Assembly (NCBI GenBank): GCA_021732785.1
Contig: JAKFUG010000036.1
Coordinates: 19,320-83,319 of the forward strand
DNA: 64,000 bases
Direction of reading: 5' to 3'
From: Planctomycetaceae bacterium
GTDB lineage: Bacteria; Planctomycetota; Planctomycetia; Planctomycetales; Planctomycetaceae
Shown: positions 28,316-36,005 of the stretch, one piece after another
Numbering within the stretch: position 1 is the stretch's first letter
Layout of the letters: each line of letters starts with the position of its first letter
Made by a program: the position numbers and the translations under genes
Notes under the pieces: generated by a model
What the model was told of the DNA's origin: nothing
The model's database searches: none
Seen by the model: the letters and a program-made list of their open reading frames with translations, nothing else

Positions 28316-28753
28316 ATGGCCAAGAAAAAGTTTCGTCGCAAAGACCTGAAGCCCGGCGAAGTGCTGTGCGCGTATTGCACGGCCCGGTGTTGCCGTTACT
28401 TCGCCTTGCCGCTGGACACGCCGACGACGTGGCAGGACTTCGATCACATGCGGTGGTTCATCATGCACGGCCGCACGGCGGTGTTTGTGGATGACAGCAC
28501 GTGGTACCTGCTGGTCTACGGCGATTGCAAGCATCTGCTGCCGAACAATTTCTGCGGCTTTTATGAAGACCGCCCGCAGATTTGCCGCGACTACACCACC
28601 GACGCCTGCGAATTCGACAACGATGGCTGTTACGACAAATACTTCGAGTCCCCCGAACAGGTGTGGGAGTACGCCGAAGCGACGTTGCCGCCGCGCGTGA
28701 AACCCAAGAAAGCGGGCAGCAAATTGCCGCAGTTGCCGCTGCTCGTGAGCTGA
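28316..28753 (+). CDS. YkgJ-type cysteine cluster protein
   Basis: 145 residues, soluble. The cysteines CAYCTARCCRYF (near 20), CKHLLPNNFCGFY (near 68-80) and ICRDYTTDACEFD (near 87-97) match the Fe/Zn-binding cluster pattern of the YkgJ (UPF0153) family. ATG at 28316 follows AAGGCAG. The biochemical role of the family is unclear. Downstream is hisS in the same direction, separated by a dyad repeat. Confidence 0.82.
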   Translation: MAKKKFRRKDLKPGEVLCAYCTARCCRYFALPLDTPTTWQDFDHMRWFIMHGRTAVFVDDSTWYLLVYGDCKHLLPNNFCGFYEDRPQICRDYTTDACEFDNDGCYDKYFESPEQVWEYAEATLPPRVKPKKAGSKLPQLPLLVS

Positions 28754-28864
28754 GAGTCGAGAGTCGAGAGTCAAGAGCCAGAGAAAGGCAAAGGACCGCG
28801 ACTCTGAACCCAGCCTGTCTCTGTCTTGTCCGGCTCTTGACTCTCCCCTCTAGACTCTCGACTC
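28752..28864. repeat. Inverted repeat with GAGAGTCGAGAGTC units
   Basis: The left arm has GAGAGTCGAGAGTCGAGAG then TCAAGAGCC (28752-28779); the right arm (28832-28864) has GGCTCTTGACTCTC then TAGACTCTCGACTC. It ends three bases before the hisS start codon, so the folded RNA would cover the hisS ribosome-binding region. Confidence 0.75.
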
Positions 28865-28867
28865 CCC

Positions 28868-30184
28868 ATGCCCGACAATCTCATCGAACCGCGCGTTGTT
28901 AAAGGTTTCCGCGATTATCTGCCGGCGATGATGATCGTCCGCGAACGGCTAATGGAAACCGCGCGACGGGTCTTCCGCAGCTACGGCTTCAGTCCGATCG
29001 ACACGCCCGCGCTGGAATACGCCGAAGTTCTGCTCGGCAAGGGTGGCGAGGAATCGGACAAGCAACTCTTCCGCTTCATGCAGGGCAAACGCGATGTCGC
29101 CATGCGGTTCGACCTGACGGTGCCACTCGCGCGGTTCGCCGCCCAGCATGCCAGCACACTCGGTTTGCCGTTCAAGCGCTATCACCTCGGTACCGTCTGG
29201 CGCGGCGAGAACACGCAGAAGGGCCGCTACCGCGAATTCATGCAGTGCGACTTCGACACCATCGGCACGCTTTCACCCGGGGCCGATCTCGAAACGCTAC
29301 TCGTCATTCACGATTTGCTCGCGGCGATTGGGTTTGAACGGTTCACAATCCGCGTGAACAACCGCATGATTCTGAACGGCCTGCTGCAACAGATTGGCGT
29401 CGCCGACCGAACCACCGGCGTGCTGCGGGCGATTGACAAACTCACCAAGATTGGTGCCGAGGGCGTGGCGAACGAACTTGTCGAGCATGTTGGTCTGGAT
29501 GCCGCGGGGGCAGAAAAAGTCGTGTCGGTGATGCGGCCCGACGTCACGTTGGACGAGTTGGAAACGGCGCTCGCCGACAACGAAACCGGCAGGCAGGGCG
29601 TGGTGAAGTTGCGGGAACTGTTCGCCACCGCGATTGCCGCCGGGTTGCCTGCCGAGCGGTTGGCGCTCGATGTTTCAATCGCCCGCGGTCTCGATTACTA
29701 CACCGGCACCATCTACGAGACATTCCTCACCGATCTCCCCGGCATCGGCAGCGTCTGCTCCGGCGGCCGGTATGACAACCTCGCCGAACTTTTCACCAAG
29801 GAAAAACTCCCCGGCGTCGGTGCCAGTCTCGGTCTCGACCGGTTGCTCGCCGCGATGGAAGAACTGCAACTCCTCGGCACCACATCGACTCCGGCCCAAA
29901 TCTTCATCGCGTACTTCGATGCCACCCGCCTCGGTGATTACCAGCGGCTCGCACGTTCTCTCCGCGCGGAAGGCCTCGGCGTCGAGGTCTATCCCGAAGC
30001 CACCGGTCTCGGCAAACAGTTGAAATACGCTGACCGCAAAGGGTTCAAGCTCGCCCTCATCGCCGGTTCCACGGAGTTCGCCGCCGATCAATGGCAGGTG
30101 AAGCAACTCGCCACGGGAACGACAACACAGGTGCCGACCGCGGAGTTGTTGACCACGCTGCGCGGGTTGCTCAGATCCCCATAA
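28868..30184 (+). CDS. hisS: Histidyl-tRNA synthetase
   Basis: 438 residues, a class II synthetase charging tRNA-His. Seen are the N-terminal VVKGFRDYLP, GKGGEESDKQLFRF, motif 2 RYHLGTVWRGENTQKGRYRE, the histidine-binding LDVSIARGLDYYTG and CSGGRYDNL, motif 3 GVGASLGLDRLL, and a C-terminal anticodon-binding domain from about 340. ATG at 28868 gives the usual N-terminus. No clear Shine-Dalgarno is seen because a repeat ends just before the start. Confidence 0.96.
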   Translation: MPDNLIEPRVVKGFRDYLPAMMIVRERLMETARRVFRSYGFSPIDTPALEYAEVLLGKGGEESDKQLFRFMQGKRDVAMRFDLTVPLARFAAQHASTLGLPFKRYHLGTVWRGENTQKGRYREFMQCDFDTIGTLSPGADLETLLVIHDLLAAIGFERFTIRVNNRMILNGLLQQIGVADRTTGVLRAIDKLTKIGAEGVANELVEHVGLDAAGAEKVVSVMRPDVTLDELETALADNETGRQGVVKLRELFATAIAAGLPAERLALDVSIARGLDYYTGTIYETFLTDLPGIGSVCSGGRYDNLAELFTKEKLPGVGASLGLDRLLAAMEELQLLGTTSTPAQIFIAYFDATRLGDYQRLARSLRAEGLGVEVYPEATGLGKQLKYADRKGFKLALIAGSTEFAADQWQVKQLATGTTTQVPTAELLTTLRGLLRSP

Positions 30185-30246
30185 AGCACGTGGAACGAAA
30201 CCAACGGGCCGAAGCGGGGTTTTTCACATCCACGCCGTTGCTCGTC

Positions 30247-30343
30247 GCTGAACGACACCCTTCACTTGCCGGGCCGCCTGCAAGGACGTGATGTCTCGAA
30301 AAACCGTAATCGCGGCCCGGTCAAGTGCAAGGGCTGGTTCGGC
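30247..30343 (-). mobile_element. attC-like recombination site 2
   Basis: Read on the minus strand, the 97-base element begins GCCGAAC (30343-30337) and ends GTTCAGC (30253-30247), near the attC core boxes RYYYAAC and GTTRRRY. Between them 20 paired bases (30258-30277 with 30312-30333) fold into a hairpin with two extra unpaired bases, both on the same strand, which is a hallmark of attC sites. It overlaps the last codons and stop of the gene at 30321-30836. No covariance-model search was possible. Confidence 0.6.
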
Positions 30344-30836
30344 CAGCCTTGCCCATCTGCCTTAATAGCCGGACTAACCGACTGGCCTTCTTTTCCACAA
30401 CCTTCCAATCCCACGCTTCCGGACTTTGAAAGTTAGGATAAGTGTCGCTCCAATTCGCGGCCCGAATCGGTGAGTTAACAGCGATCCGGCATTCGACGAT
30501 TGGTTGTTTTCGGAAGTCGCATTGCAACTGAATTAGTCCCCACCCTTCTTGGCAGAATCGGAAGGTATGCCCATTGCACTTTTCCGGTTTCAAATCTATC
30601 CGCCGTTCGTGAGTGTGGCCCTTGGCATCGGGATAATAGAGCGTGTACTGTCGAAAAACGTCCCCGACGCCAGGTTCGTAATGCAATTCCTTTAGCAAGG
30701 CTTGGGCGTCCGCAAATCCTCTTGTGGCGCAACTGAAGTCCGAATACGCCTGCCGGACGACGACTGGACCCTGCGCAAAGATCGATTCCACGATCTCGTT
30801 GAGCTGCTCCCAGGAGATTTGTTGCGAGGTTTGCAT
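30321..30836 (-). CDS. Cassette-like gene of unknown function (B)
   Basis: 171 residues, soluble, no signal peptide and no recognised family. It begins MQTSQQISWEQLNEIVESIF and contains aromatic-rich stretches (VFRQYTLYYPDAKG, FRFCQEGWGLIQLQC, SPEAWDWKVVEKKAS). It begins 13 bases after attC-like site 1 and its stop codon lies inside attC-like site 2, the layout of an integron gene cassette. Base composition looks less GC-rich than the neighbours. The upstream open frame to 30899 runs through site 1 and is not believed. Function unknown. Confidence 0.65.
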   Translation of the reverse strand: MQTSQQISWEQLNEIVESIFAQGPVVVRQAYSDFSCATRGFADAQALLKELHYEPGVGDVFRQYTLYYPDAKGHTHERRIDLKPEKCNGHTFRFCQEGWGLIQLQCDFRKQPIVECRIAVNSPIRAANWSDTYPNFQSPEAWDWKVVEKKASRLVRLLRQMGKAGRTSPCT

Positions 30837-30848
30837 GGAGTACTTAAG

Positions 30849-30941
30849 GCAGAACGACCCAAGCTCAGCGACCCGGCCCACGGGACGCACCGATTGCAAA
30901 CCGTGGCGACATGCCGGGTTCGCTGCAGCGCATGGTTAGGC
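30849..30941 (-). mobile_element. attC-like recombination site 1
   Basis: On the minus strand this 93-base element begins with a perfect RYYYAAC box, GCCTAAC (30941-30935), and ends GTTCTGC (30855-30849). Internal arms 30913-30924 and 30867-30877 pair over 11 bp with one extra unpaired base; a further CCGTGG/CCACGG stem (30901-30906 with 30878-30883) closes the loop. Size, boxes and the bulged base fit attC sites. It separates genes A and B, both on the minus strand. Confidence 0.6.
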
Positions 30942-30951
30942 GGCATCGATG

Positions 30952-31278
30952 TCATTGTTTCGTGTCTGGCCACTTGAATCCAGTGTGAAGCAGTGTCGCG
31001 GGGTCAACGCCGTCCGGAATAGGCCCAACGCTCAACGTAATGGAGTAGTCAGCGCCCTCCAATATGTCGCGGGCATCGCCACTCACTGGCTTGACTCTGT
31101 CGAGCGCCTCGTCTGGAACTGGAAAGTCTGGCGTATCCATGTCGCGATGCACAAACAGATGACCGTCGCGCCACTTGGCGACACCCCACAAAACAACCCA
31201 CTCGCCATCCTCGCTGCCATCGTCCTCGACCATGATGATGGCAAACTTCTTGTCGTGAAGATGTGATGAATCTCGCAT
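30952..31278 (-). CDS. Cassette-like gene of unknown function (A)
   Basis: 108 residues starting MRDSSHLHDKKFAIIMVEDD, soluble and acidic, with alternating strand-like segments (EWVVLWGVAKW, HLFVHRDMD, YSITLSVGPI). No family was recognised. It starts 13 bases after a GTTAGGC box (31298-31292 on the minus strand) and its stop is 10 bases before the GCCTAAC box of attC-like site 1, so gene plus site would form a ~350-base cassette. No ribosome site is evident, as is common for cassette genes. Confidence 0.6.
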   Translation of the reverse strand: MRDSSHLHDKKFAIIMVEDDGSEDGEWVVLWGVAKWRDGHLFVHRDMDTPDFPVPDEALDRVKPVSGDARDILEGADYSITLSVGPIPDGVDPATLLHTGFKWPDTKQ

Positions 31279-31291
31279 GGCGCGCAATGCC

Positions 31292-31298
31292 GCCTAAC
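31292..31298 (-). mobile_element. Isolated attC right-end box GTTAGGC
   Basis: On the minus strand GTTAGGC fits GTTRRRY and is positioned like the recombination point preceding gene A. The matching left half of a full attC site was not found within 150 bases, so the site may be truncated or interrupted by the repeats at 31343-31610. Confidence 0.35.
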
Positions 31299-31342
31299 AG
31301 GTATTCGACCGCCGAAGTGCGGTAGAATATTACCGCAGTTTT

Positions 31343-31431
31343 GCGGTGTAGCATGGAGTTGTCAACTCTGATGCGTCATACTCCGTAAGGAGTTGCGATG
31401 GATCGCCGGTCAGATAGCCATGCTACACCGC
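31343..31431. repeat. Inverted repeat GCGGTGTAGCATGG
   Basis: Perfect 14-bp arms GCGGTGTAGCATGG (31343-31356) and CCATGCTACACCGC (31418-31431) around a 61-base centre. Confidence 0.75.
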
Positions 31432-31510
31432 ATCCGGGGTCCATGCTATGCCGCAGTTGCCACAGCAGTCCGGTCATCCTCGACTGTCTTCCGGTGAGCC
31501 ACGGTTTCAA

Positions 31511-31610
31511 CTCGTTCCCACACTCTGCGTTGCATGCTTGGTATGTGCATTGTCAATCGGCGACGCGGAGCGTCTCGACCGTGCGTTCCCACGCGGAGCA
31601 TGGGAACGAG
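31511..31610. repeat. Inverted repeat CTCGTTCCCA with nested hairpin
   Basis: Outer arms CTCGTTCCCA (31511-31520) and TGGGAACGAG (31601-31610). The right side is itself a hairpin, CGTTCCCA / TGGGAACG, at about 31584-31608. Confidence 0.72.
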
Positions 31611-31747
31611 TTATGGCCCGTTGGGCCGGAACATGGACTTGCCGTTCGGTACCATCTCTCTGATGCGGACTGTATGATCGCCCAAAGTGGTTTTGATGGC
31701 CGCTGGCATCGTGACTTTTGCCGAAATTTGTGAGGTCGACCCACTCC

Positions 31748-32644
31748 ATGCGCGACTTCGATTACGCCGCACCGACGACGTTGGCCGACGCGGTGATGCT
31801 GCTTTCCCGTGGCAATGGGGCCGCCCGTCCGCTCGCCGGGGGGACGGATCTCATCGACCATGTACGGACCGGGCGACTGGCCCCCGACACGGTGGTCGAC
31901 ATCAAGAAAATCGCCGAGCTGAACGTGCTCGAAGCCAGTCCGCAGGGATTGCGACTCGGGGCGGCGGTGCCGTGTTACCGAGTCTACGGACACGCGGCAA
32001 TCGTCGCGGATTACTCGGCCCTGGCGGATAGCGGCCACATCATCGGCGGCGTGCAGATTCAAACCCGTGCCAGCTTCGGCGGCAACGTCTGCAACTCCGG
32101 CCCCGCGGCCGATTCGACGCCGAGCCTAATCGCTCTTGGCGCGGTCTGTGTCATTGCCGGTCCGAAAGGAACACGCGAAGTTCCGGCCGAAGACTTTTGC
32201 ACGGACCCGAGCAAGAACGTGCTGCAACCGGGAGAACTCCTCGTCGAATTCCGCATCCCGGCCCGTGCCAAGAACAGCGGGTCGCACTACCGGCGGTTCA
32301 TCCCCCGCAACGAAATGGACATCGCGGTGGTGAGCGTTGCGGCGTCGGTGACACTCGATGATGCCAAACAGAAGATTATCGCGGCCCGGATTTCGCTGGG
32401 GGCGGTTGCTCCAAAGCCGCTGTTGGCAACGGATGCCGCGGCCGTGTTGATTGGACAAGTTCCGACCGACGACATCCTCGCCAAAGCCGCGGACGCTGCC
32501 CGCAAAATCGCGACGCCGATCACCGACATGCGCGGCACCGCCGAGTACCGCACCCACCTCGTCGGCGTCCTCGTCACCCGCGTGTTGCAGGCCGCAATCA
32601 CACGGGCTAAAGGTGAAAAGCTCGATTACCGTCCGGGTCATTGA
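31748..32644 (+). CDS. Molybdenum hydroxylase FAD-binding subunit
   Basis: 298 residues of the xanthine dehydrogenase/CO dehydrogenase medium-subunit family. FAD contacts are seen in PLAGGTDLIDHV (near 37) and in QIQTRASFGGNVCNSGPAAD (near 103); a C-terminal CO_deh_flav_C domain follows from about 180. It passes electrons from the Fe-S subunit to an acceptor. ATG at 31748 fits the family start MRDFDYAAPTTL. It is the first gene of a four-gene run (FAD, Fe-S, Mo, MoaD-like). The substrate cannot be read from this subunit. Confidence 0.92.
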   Translation: MRDFDYAAPTTLADAVMLLSRGNGAARPLAGGTDLIDHVRTGRLAPDTVVDIKKIAELNVLEASPQGLRLGAAVPCYRVYGHAAIVADYSALADSGHIIGGVQIQTRASFGGNVCNSGPAADSTPSLIALGAVCVIAGPKGTREVPAEDFCTDPSKNVLQPGELLVEFRIPARAKNSGSHYRRFIPRNEMDIAVVSVAASVTLDDAKQKIIAARISLGAVAPKPLLATDAAAVLIGQVPTDDILAKAADAARKIATPITDMRGTAEYRTHLVGVLVTRVLQAAITRAKGEKLDYRPGH

Positions 32645-32654
32645 GTAGCTGTCA

Positions 32655-32730
32655 GTTGCGAGTTGTCAGTTGTAAAGACGCAGATTCGATCCAACTGACA
32701 ACTCGCATCTGACAACTGACAACTCGCAAC
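32655..32730. repeat. Inverted repeat GTTGCGAGTTGTCAGTTG
   Basis: 18-bp arms GTTGCGAGTTGTCAGTTG (32655-32672) and CAACTGACAACTCGCAAC (32713-32730); another copy of the right unit lies at 32692-32706. It sits between the FAD and Fe-S subunit genes. A related unit appears at 58667-58704. Confidence 0.8.
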
Positions 32731-32746
32731 CACAGAAAGTTTCCCG

Positions 32747-33235
32747 ATGTCCAAGAAGCGCGTGGTTTCGGCGACGATCAACGGCAACACCACCGAGTTC
32801 CTCTGCGAACCCCGGCAGACGTTGCTGGAAGTGTTGCGCAATGTCCTCAACATGACGGGAACCAAAGAAGGCTGCACGAACGGCAACTGCGGGTCGTGTA
32901 CGGTGCTCTTGAATGGTCGCCCGGTGACGAGTTGTCTGGTCCTCGCCGTGGAAGCCGACGGGGCCTCGGTCCGCACTATCGAAGGTGTGGCGTGTGGCTC
33001 GCATCTCGATCCGGTCCAGCAGTGCTTCCTCGAAGGGGCGGCATTGCAGTGCGGCATCTGCACGCCCGGCTTCATCATGCAGACGGAAGCGTTGCTCGAG
33101 CAAAACGGCCATCCAACAGAAGCCGACGTGCGGTTCCACCTGGCGGGGAATCTGTGTCGATGTACCGGTTACGACAAAATCGTCCGTTCGGTTCTCGCCG
33201 CCGCGGAGTTCAAACGGGGTGAGGCGACAACGTAG
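32747..33235 (+). CDS. Molybdenum hydroxylase [2Fe-2S] subunit
   Basis: 162 residues, the small subunit of the same enzyme. The plant-type ferredoxin cluster is bound by CTNGNCGSC plus the Cys in TSCL (near 45-66); the second cluster by CGICTPGF (near 103) and CRCTGY (near 137). It relays electrons from the molybdenum site to FAD. ATG at 32747. A dyad with perfect 28-bp arms begins three bases after its stop. Confidence 0.95.
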   Translation: MSKKRVVSATINGNTTEFLCEPRQTLLEVLRNVLNMTGTKEGCTNGNCGSCTVLLNGRPVTSCLVLAVEADGASVRTIEGVACGSHLDPVQQCFLEGAALQCGICTPGFIMQTEALLEQNGHPTEADVRFHLAGNLCRCTGYDKIVRSVLAAAEFKRGEATT

Positions 33236-33237
33236 CC

Positions 33238-33303
33238 GTTTAGCCGCGACCCGATAGGGGAGCGCTCTGTGGGACGCGCTCCCCTATCGGGTCGCGGCTA
33301 AAC
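33238..33303. repeat. Perfect 28-bp inverted repeat between hydroxylase genes
   Basis: Arms 33238-33265 (GTTTAGCCGCGACCCGATAG...) and 33276-33303 are perfect complements over 28 bases with a 10-base loop TCTGTGGGAC. It lies 3 bases after one stop and 39 before the next start. Confidence 0.9.
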
Positions 33304-33342
33304 ATTAAAATCCGACAAATCGACCGCGCGAGGATCCGCAGT

Positions 33343-35607
33343 ATGGCCACTGGCGAAAAACGCAAATACAAAGTCATCGGTACGCGGCCGCTGCGCCATG
33401 ACGGCGTGGATAAGCTCACCGGCCGCGCTCAATACGGGGCCGATATTCGCCTGACGGGGATGTTGCACGGCGTGGTCCTGCGCAGTCCGCATGCGCATGC
33501 GAAGATCAAATCGATCGACACGTCCGCGGCCGCCGCGCTGCCCGGTGTCCGGGCGATTTGCACGTCCGCCGATTTCCCGGATCAGGTCGGCCGCATCGTG
33601 GAACTCGGTGAAGGGGCCGTCAACATGCGGCACCTCTCCGCAAATGTCATGGCTCACGACAAGGCGCTTTATAAAGGTCACGCGGTCGCCGCCGTTGCTG
33701 CGGACAGCATCCATATTGCAGAAGAAGCGGCGAAGCTCATCAAGATCGATTACGAACCGTTGCCGCCGGTGATGGAAGTCCTCGGTGCGATGCGCGACGA
33801 CGCGCCGTTGCTGAACGACGACGTTCGCATGACGGAAATGGGGACCGTCAAGCCGGAGACCAAGCCCTCGAACGTCGCCGCGAAGTTTCTCTTCACCAAG
33901 GGAGACGTGACCGCCGGGTTCGCCAAAGCCGACATCATCATTGAACGCGAGTTCCGCACGGCCACGGTGCATCAGGGATATATCGAACCCCACAACGCGA
34001 CGGTGTTGTGGAACGCCGACGGCAAAGTGACGGTGTGGATGAGCACGCAGGGGACGTTTACCGCCCGGCAGCAAACCGCGGAATTGGTGGGCATCGCGGT
34101 CTCCGATGTCAAAGTCGTGCCGATGGAAATCGGCGGCGGATTCGGCGGGAAGATCTCGGTTTATTTGCCGCCCGTTGCGGCGATTCTCTCCCGCAAGAGT
34201 GGCAAGCCGGTTCAAATCCAAATGGAACGGGCCGCGGTCTTCGAAGCCACCGGACCGACGCCGGGGTCGTTCATGCGGGTGAAGGTGGGGGCGACGCGCG
34301 ACGGCAAGATCGTCGCCGGGGAGGCGTGGATTGCGTTTGAAGCCGGCGCGTTTCCGGGTTCGCCGATCGCGCCGGGCTGCATGTGCGTCTTTTCCTGCTA
34401 CGACATTCCCGATGCCCGCGTGGAAGGCTACGACGTCTGCGTGAACAAGCCGCGGTCCAATGCCTATCGGGCTCCGGGATCAACGCAGGTCGCGTTCGCG
34501 ATGGAAACCGTCGTCGATGAAATCTGCGAGAAACTCGGCGTCGATGCCGCCGAGTTCCGGATCAAAAACGGCGCGAAGGAAGGGACCCGCCGCGTCGATG
34601 GCCCGGTCTACCACCGCATCGGCATGATCGAAACGGTCGAAGCCATTCGGGATAGCGAACACTATCAGTCGAAGCTGACTGGTCCCAATCGTGGCCGCGG
34701 GATTGCCACCGGATTCTGGTTCAATGCGGGACTCAAGTCAGCGGTAGTGGCGACCGTGAATCTCGATGGCACGGTTTCGTTGATTGAAGGCTCGACTGAT
34801 ATCGGCGGTTCGCGCACCGGCATCGCGATGCAGTTGGCCGAAACGTTGGGTATCGCCGCGGAAGCCGTGAAACCGCAGGTCGCGGATACGGACAGCATCG
34901 GCTACACCGACGTGACCGGCGGCAGCCGCGTCACCTTTGCCACGGGGATTGCCGCGGTGGAAGCGGCGAAAGAAATCCAGAAGCAGATGGTCGAACGGGC
35001 CGCGCTGCTATGGGAAGTCGACTCCGCATCGGTGAAGTACGAAGACGGCAAGGTCATTGGCCCAGCGGAAAAATCATTCAGCTTCGCCGAACTCGCGGCG
35101 AAGATTCACGAAGTGGGCGGCGCCGTCATCGGGCACGGGACATCGAGTTCCGCCGAGCAAGGCGGCGCGTTCGGAACCCACTGCGTCGATGTCGAAGTCG
35201 ACCCCGACACCGGCAAGGTGCAGATTCTGCGGTATACCATCGCTCAGGACGCCGGCACCGCGATTCACCCCAGCTATGTGGAAGGCCAGATGCAGGGCGG
35301 CGTGGTGCAGGGGATCGGCTGGGCCCTCAATGAAGAATACTTCTATGATGACAAGGGCGTGATGCGGAACGCGACGTTCCTCGATTACCGCATCCCCACG
35401 TGTTATGACGTGCCGATGATTGAAACGATCATCGTCGAAGTCCCGGATCCGGCTCATCCGTACGGCGTCCGCGGCGTGGGCGAAGTCCCGATCTGTCCGC
35501 CACCCGCCGCCATTGCCAATGCGATTCACGCCGCCGTCGGCGTCCGCATGCGTGATCTGCCGATGTCCCCTCCGAAAGTCTGCGCCGCCGTGATGCAGAA
35601 GAAATAA
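33343..35607 (+). CDS. Molybdenum hydroxylase large (molybdopterin-binding) subunit
   Basis: 754 residues. The N-terminal a/b hammerhead (RHDGVDKLTGRAQYGADI) precedes the molybdopterin-binding domain with GGGFGGKIS (near 265) and RSNAYRAPGSTQ (near 375). GVRGVGEVPICPPPAAI near 710 holds the Glu of the GxGE motif that acts as base. The CO dehydrogenase active-site Cys loop is absent, pointing to a xanthine, aldehyde or hydroxybenzoyl-CoA type enzyme rather than CO oxidation. No Tat signal is seen, so it is probably cytoplasmic. The substrate is unknown. Confidence 0.93.
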   Translation: MATGEKRKYKVIGTRPLRHDGVDKLTGRAQYGADIRLTGMLHGVVLRSPHAHAKIKSIDTSAAAALPGVRAICTSADFPDQVGRIVELGEGAVNMRHLSANVMAHDKALYKGHAVAAVAADSIHIAEEAAKLIKIDYEPLPPVMEVLGAMRDDAPLLNDDVRMTEMGTVKPETKPSNVAAKFLFTKGDVTAGFAKADIIIEREFRTATVHQGYIEPHNATVLWNADGKVTVWMSTQGTFTARQQTAELVGIAVSDVKVVPMEIGGGFGGKISVYLPPVAAILSRKSGKPVQIQMERAAVFEATGPTPGSFMRVKVGATRDGKIVAGEAWIAFEAGAFPGSPIAPGCMCVFSCYDIPDARVEGYDVCVNKPRSNAYRAPGSTQVAFAMETVVDEICEKLGVDAAEFRIKNGAKEGTRRVDGPVYHRIGMIETVEAIRDSEHYQSKLTGPNRGRGIATGFWFNAGLKSAVVATVNLDGTVSLIEGSTDIGGSRTGIAMQLAETLGIAAEAVKPQVADTDSIGYTDVTGGSRVTFATGIAAVEAAKEIQKQMVERAALLWEVDSASVKYEDGKVIGPAEKSFSFAELAAKIHEVGGAVIGHGTSSSAEQGGAFGTHCVDVEVDPDTGKVQILRYTIAQDAGTAIHPSYVEGQMQGGVVQGIGWALNEEYFYDDKGVMRNATFLDYRIPTCYDVPMIETIIVEVPDPAHPYGVRGVGEVPICPPPAAIANAIHAAVGVRMRDLPMSPPKVCAAVMQKK

Positions 35608-35618
35608 ATCTCCAGAAG

Positions 35619-35640
35619 CCCAGCCATTCCGATGGCTGGG
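35619..35640 (+). repeat. Intercistronic TCCG-loop hairpin, copy 4
   Basis: Perfect stem CCCAGCCAT / ATGGCTGGG around loop TCCG, flanked by AGAAG and TCTC. Two stem positions differ from copy 1 with matching changes on the other arm. 11 bases after the Mo-subunit stop, 18 before the MoaD-like start. Confidence 0.75.
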
Positions 35641-35658
35641 TCTCTTCACGATATCATC

Positions 35659-35922
35659 ATGCCCACGGTCTACATCCCCCCCGCCCTGCGCGACCTCACC
35701 GGCGGTGTTGAAACCGTCGAAGGAAAAGGTCAAACCGTTCGTGCCGTGCTCGTGGACCTCGAACCGCGCTATCCCGGCCTCACCGCAAAGCTCTGCATCG
35801 ATGACGCCCTGCGTCCCGGATTAATGGTCGCCGTCAGTGGAACAATGTCGCGACAGGGCCTCCGCACGCCAGTCCCCGCAAATGCCGAAGTCCACTTTCT
35901 GCCCGCTCTCGGCGGCGGTTGA
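35659..35922 (+). CDS. MoaD/ThiS-like small sulfur-carrier protein
   Basis: 87 residues with the beta-grasp pattern MPTVYIPPALRDLTGG ... LEPRYPGL ... GLMVAVSG ... EVHFLPALGGG. The C-terminal Gly-Gly is what E1-like enzymes adenylate and thiocarboxylate. Placed directly after the molybdenum hydroxylase genes, it is likely to provide sulfur for molybdopterin or for a related modification, but a ThiS or SAMP-like role cannot be excluded. ATG at 35659; a GTG-like extension to 35632 would translate the hairpin and is rejected. Confidence 0.8.
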   Translation: MPTVYIPPALRDLTGGVETVEGKGQTVRAVLVDLEPRYPGLTAKLCIDDALRPGLMVAVSGTMSRQGLRTPVPANAEVHFLPALGGG

Positions 35923-36005
35923 TTCCCCCGGCGGGTGCCGCTGGATAATCTATCACTCATCGTTTCGCGATGTGGCAGAGGGATTCTTTTAGCGGCGGAT
36001 TGGCA

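Larger units (their letters stand above)
31299..31747. other. Repeat-filled spacer before the molybdenum hydroxylase genes
   Basis: No gene is supported in these 449 bases. They hold a TGTAGCATGG dyad (31343-31431), a CTCGTTCCCA dyad (31511-31610) and presumably the promoter of the hydroxylase operon. Confidence 0.6.

Noticed and set aside
30692..30973. 93-codon minus-strand frame with NHALQRTR-type peptide
   Set aside because: It is a translation of attC-like site 1. From memory, similar peptides recur at the ends of hypothetical proteins in planctomycete annotations, consistent with a repeat and not a gene.
31299..31400. A third complete attC site before gene A
   Set aside because: Only the GTTAGGC box is present; no complementary left arm or RYYYAAC box was found.
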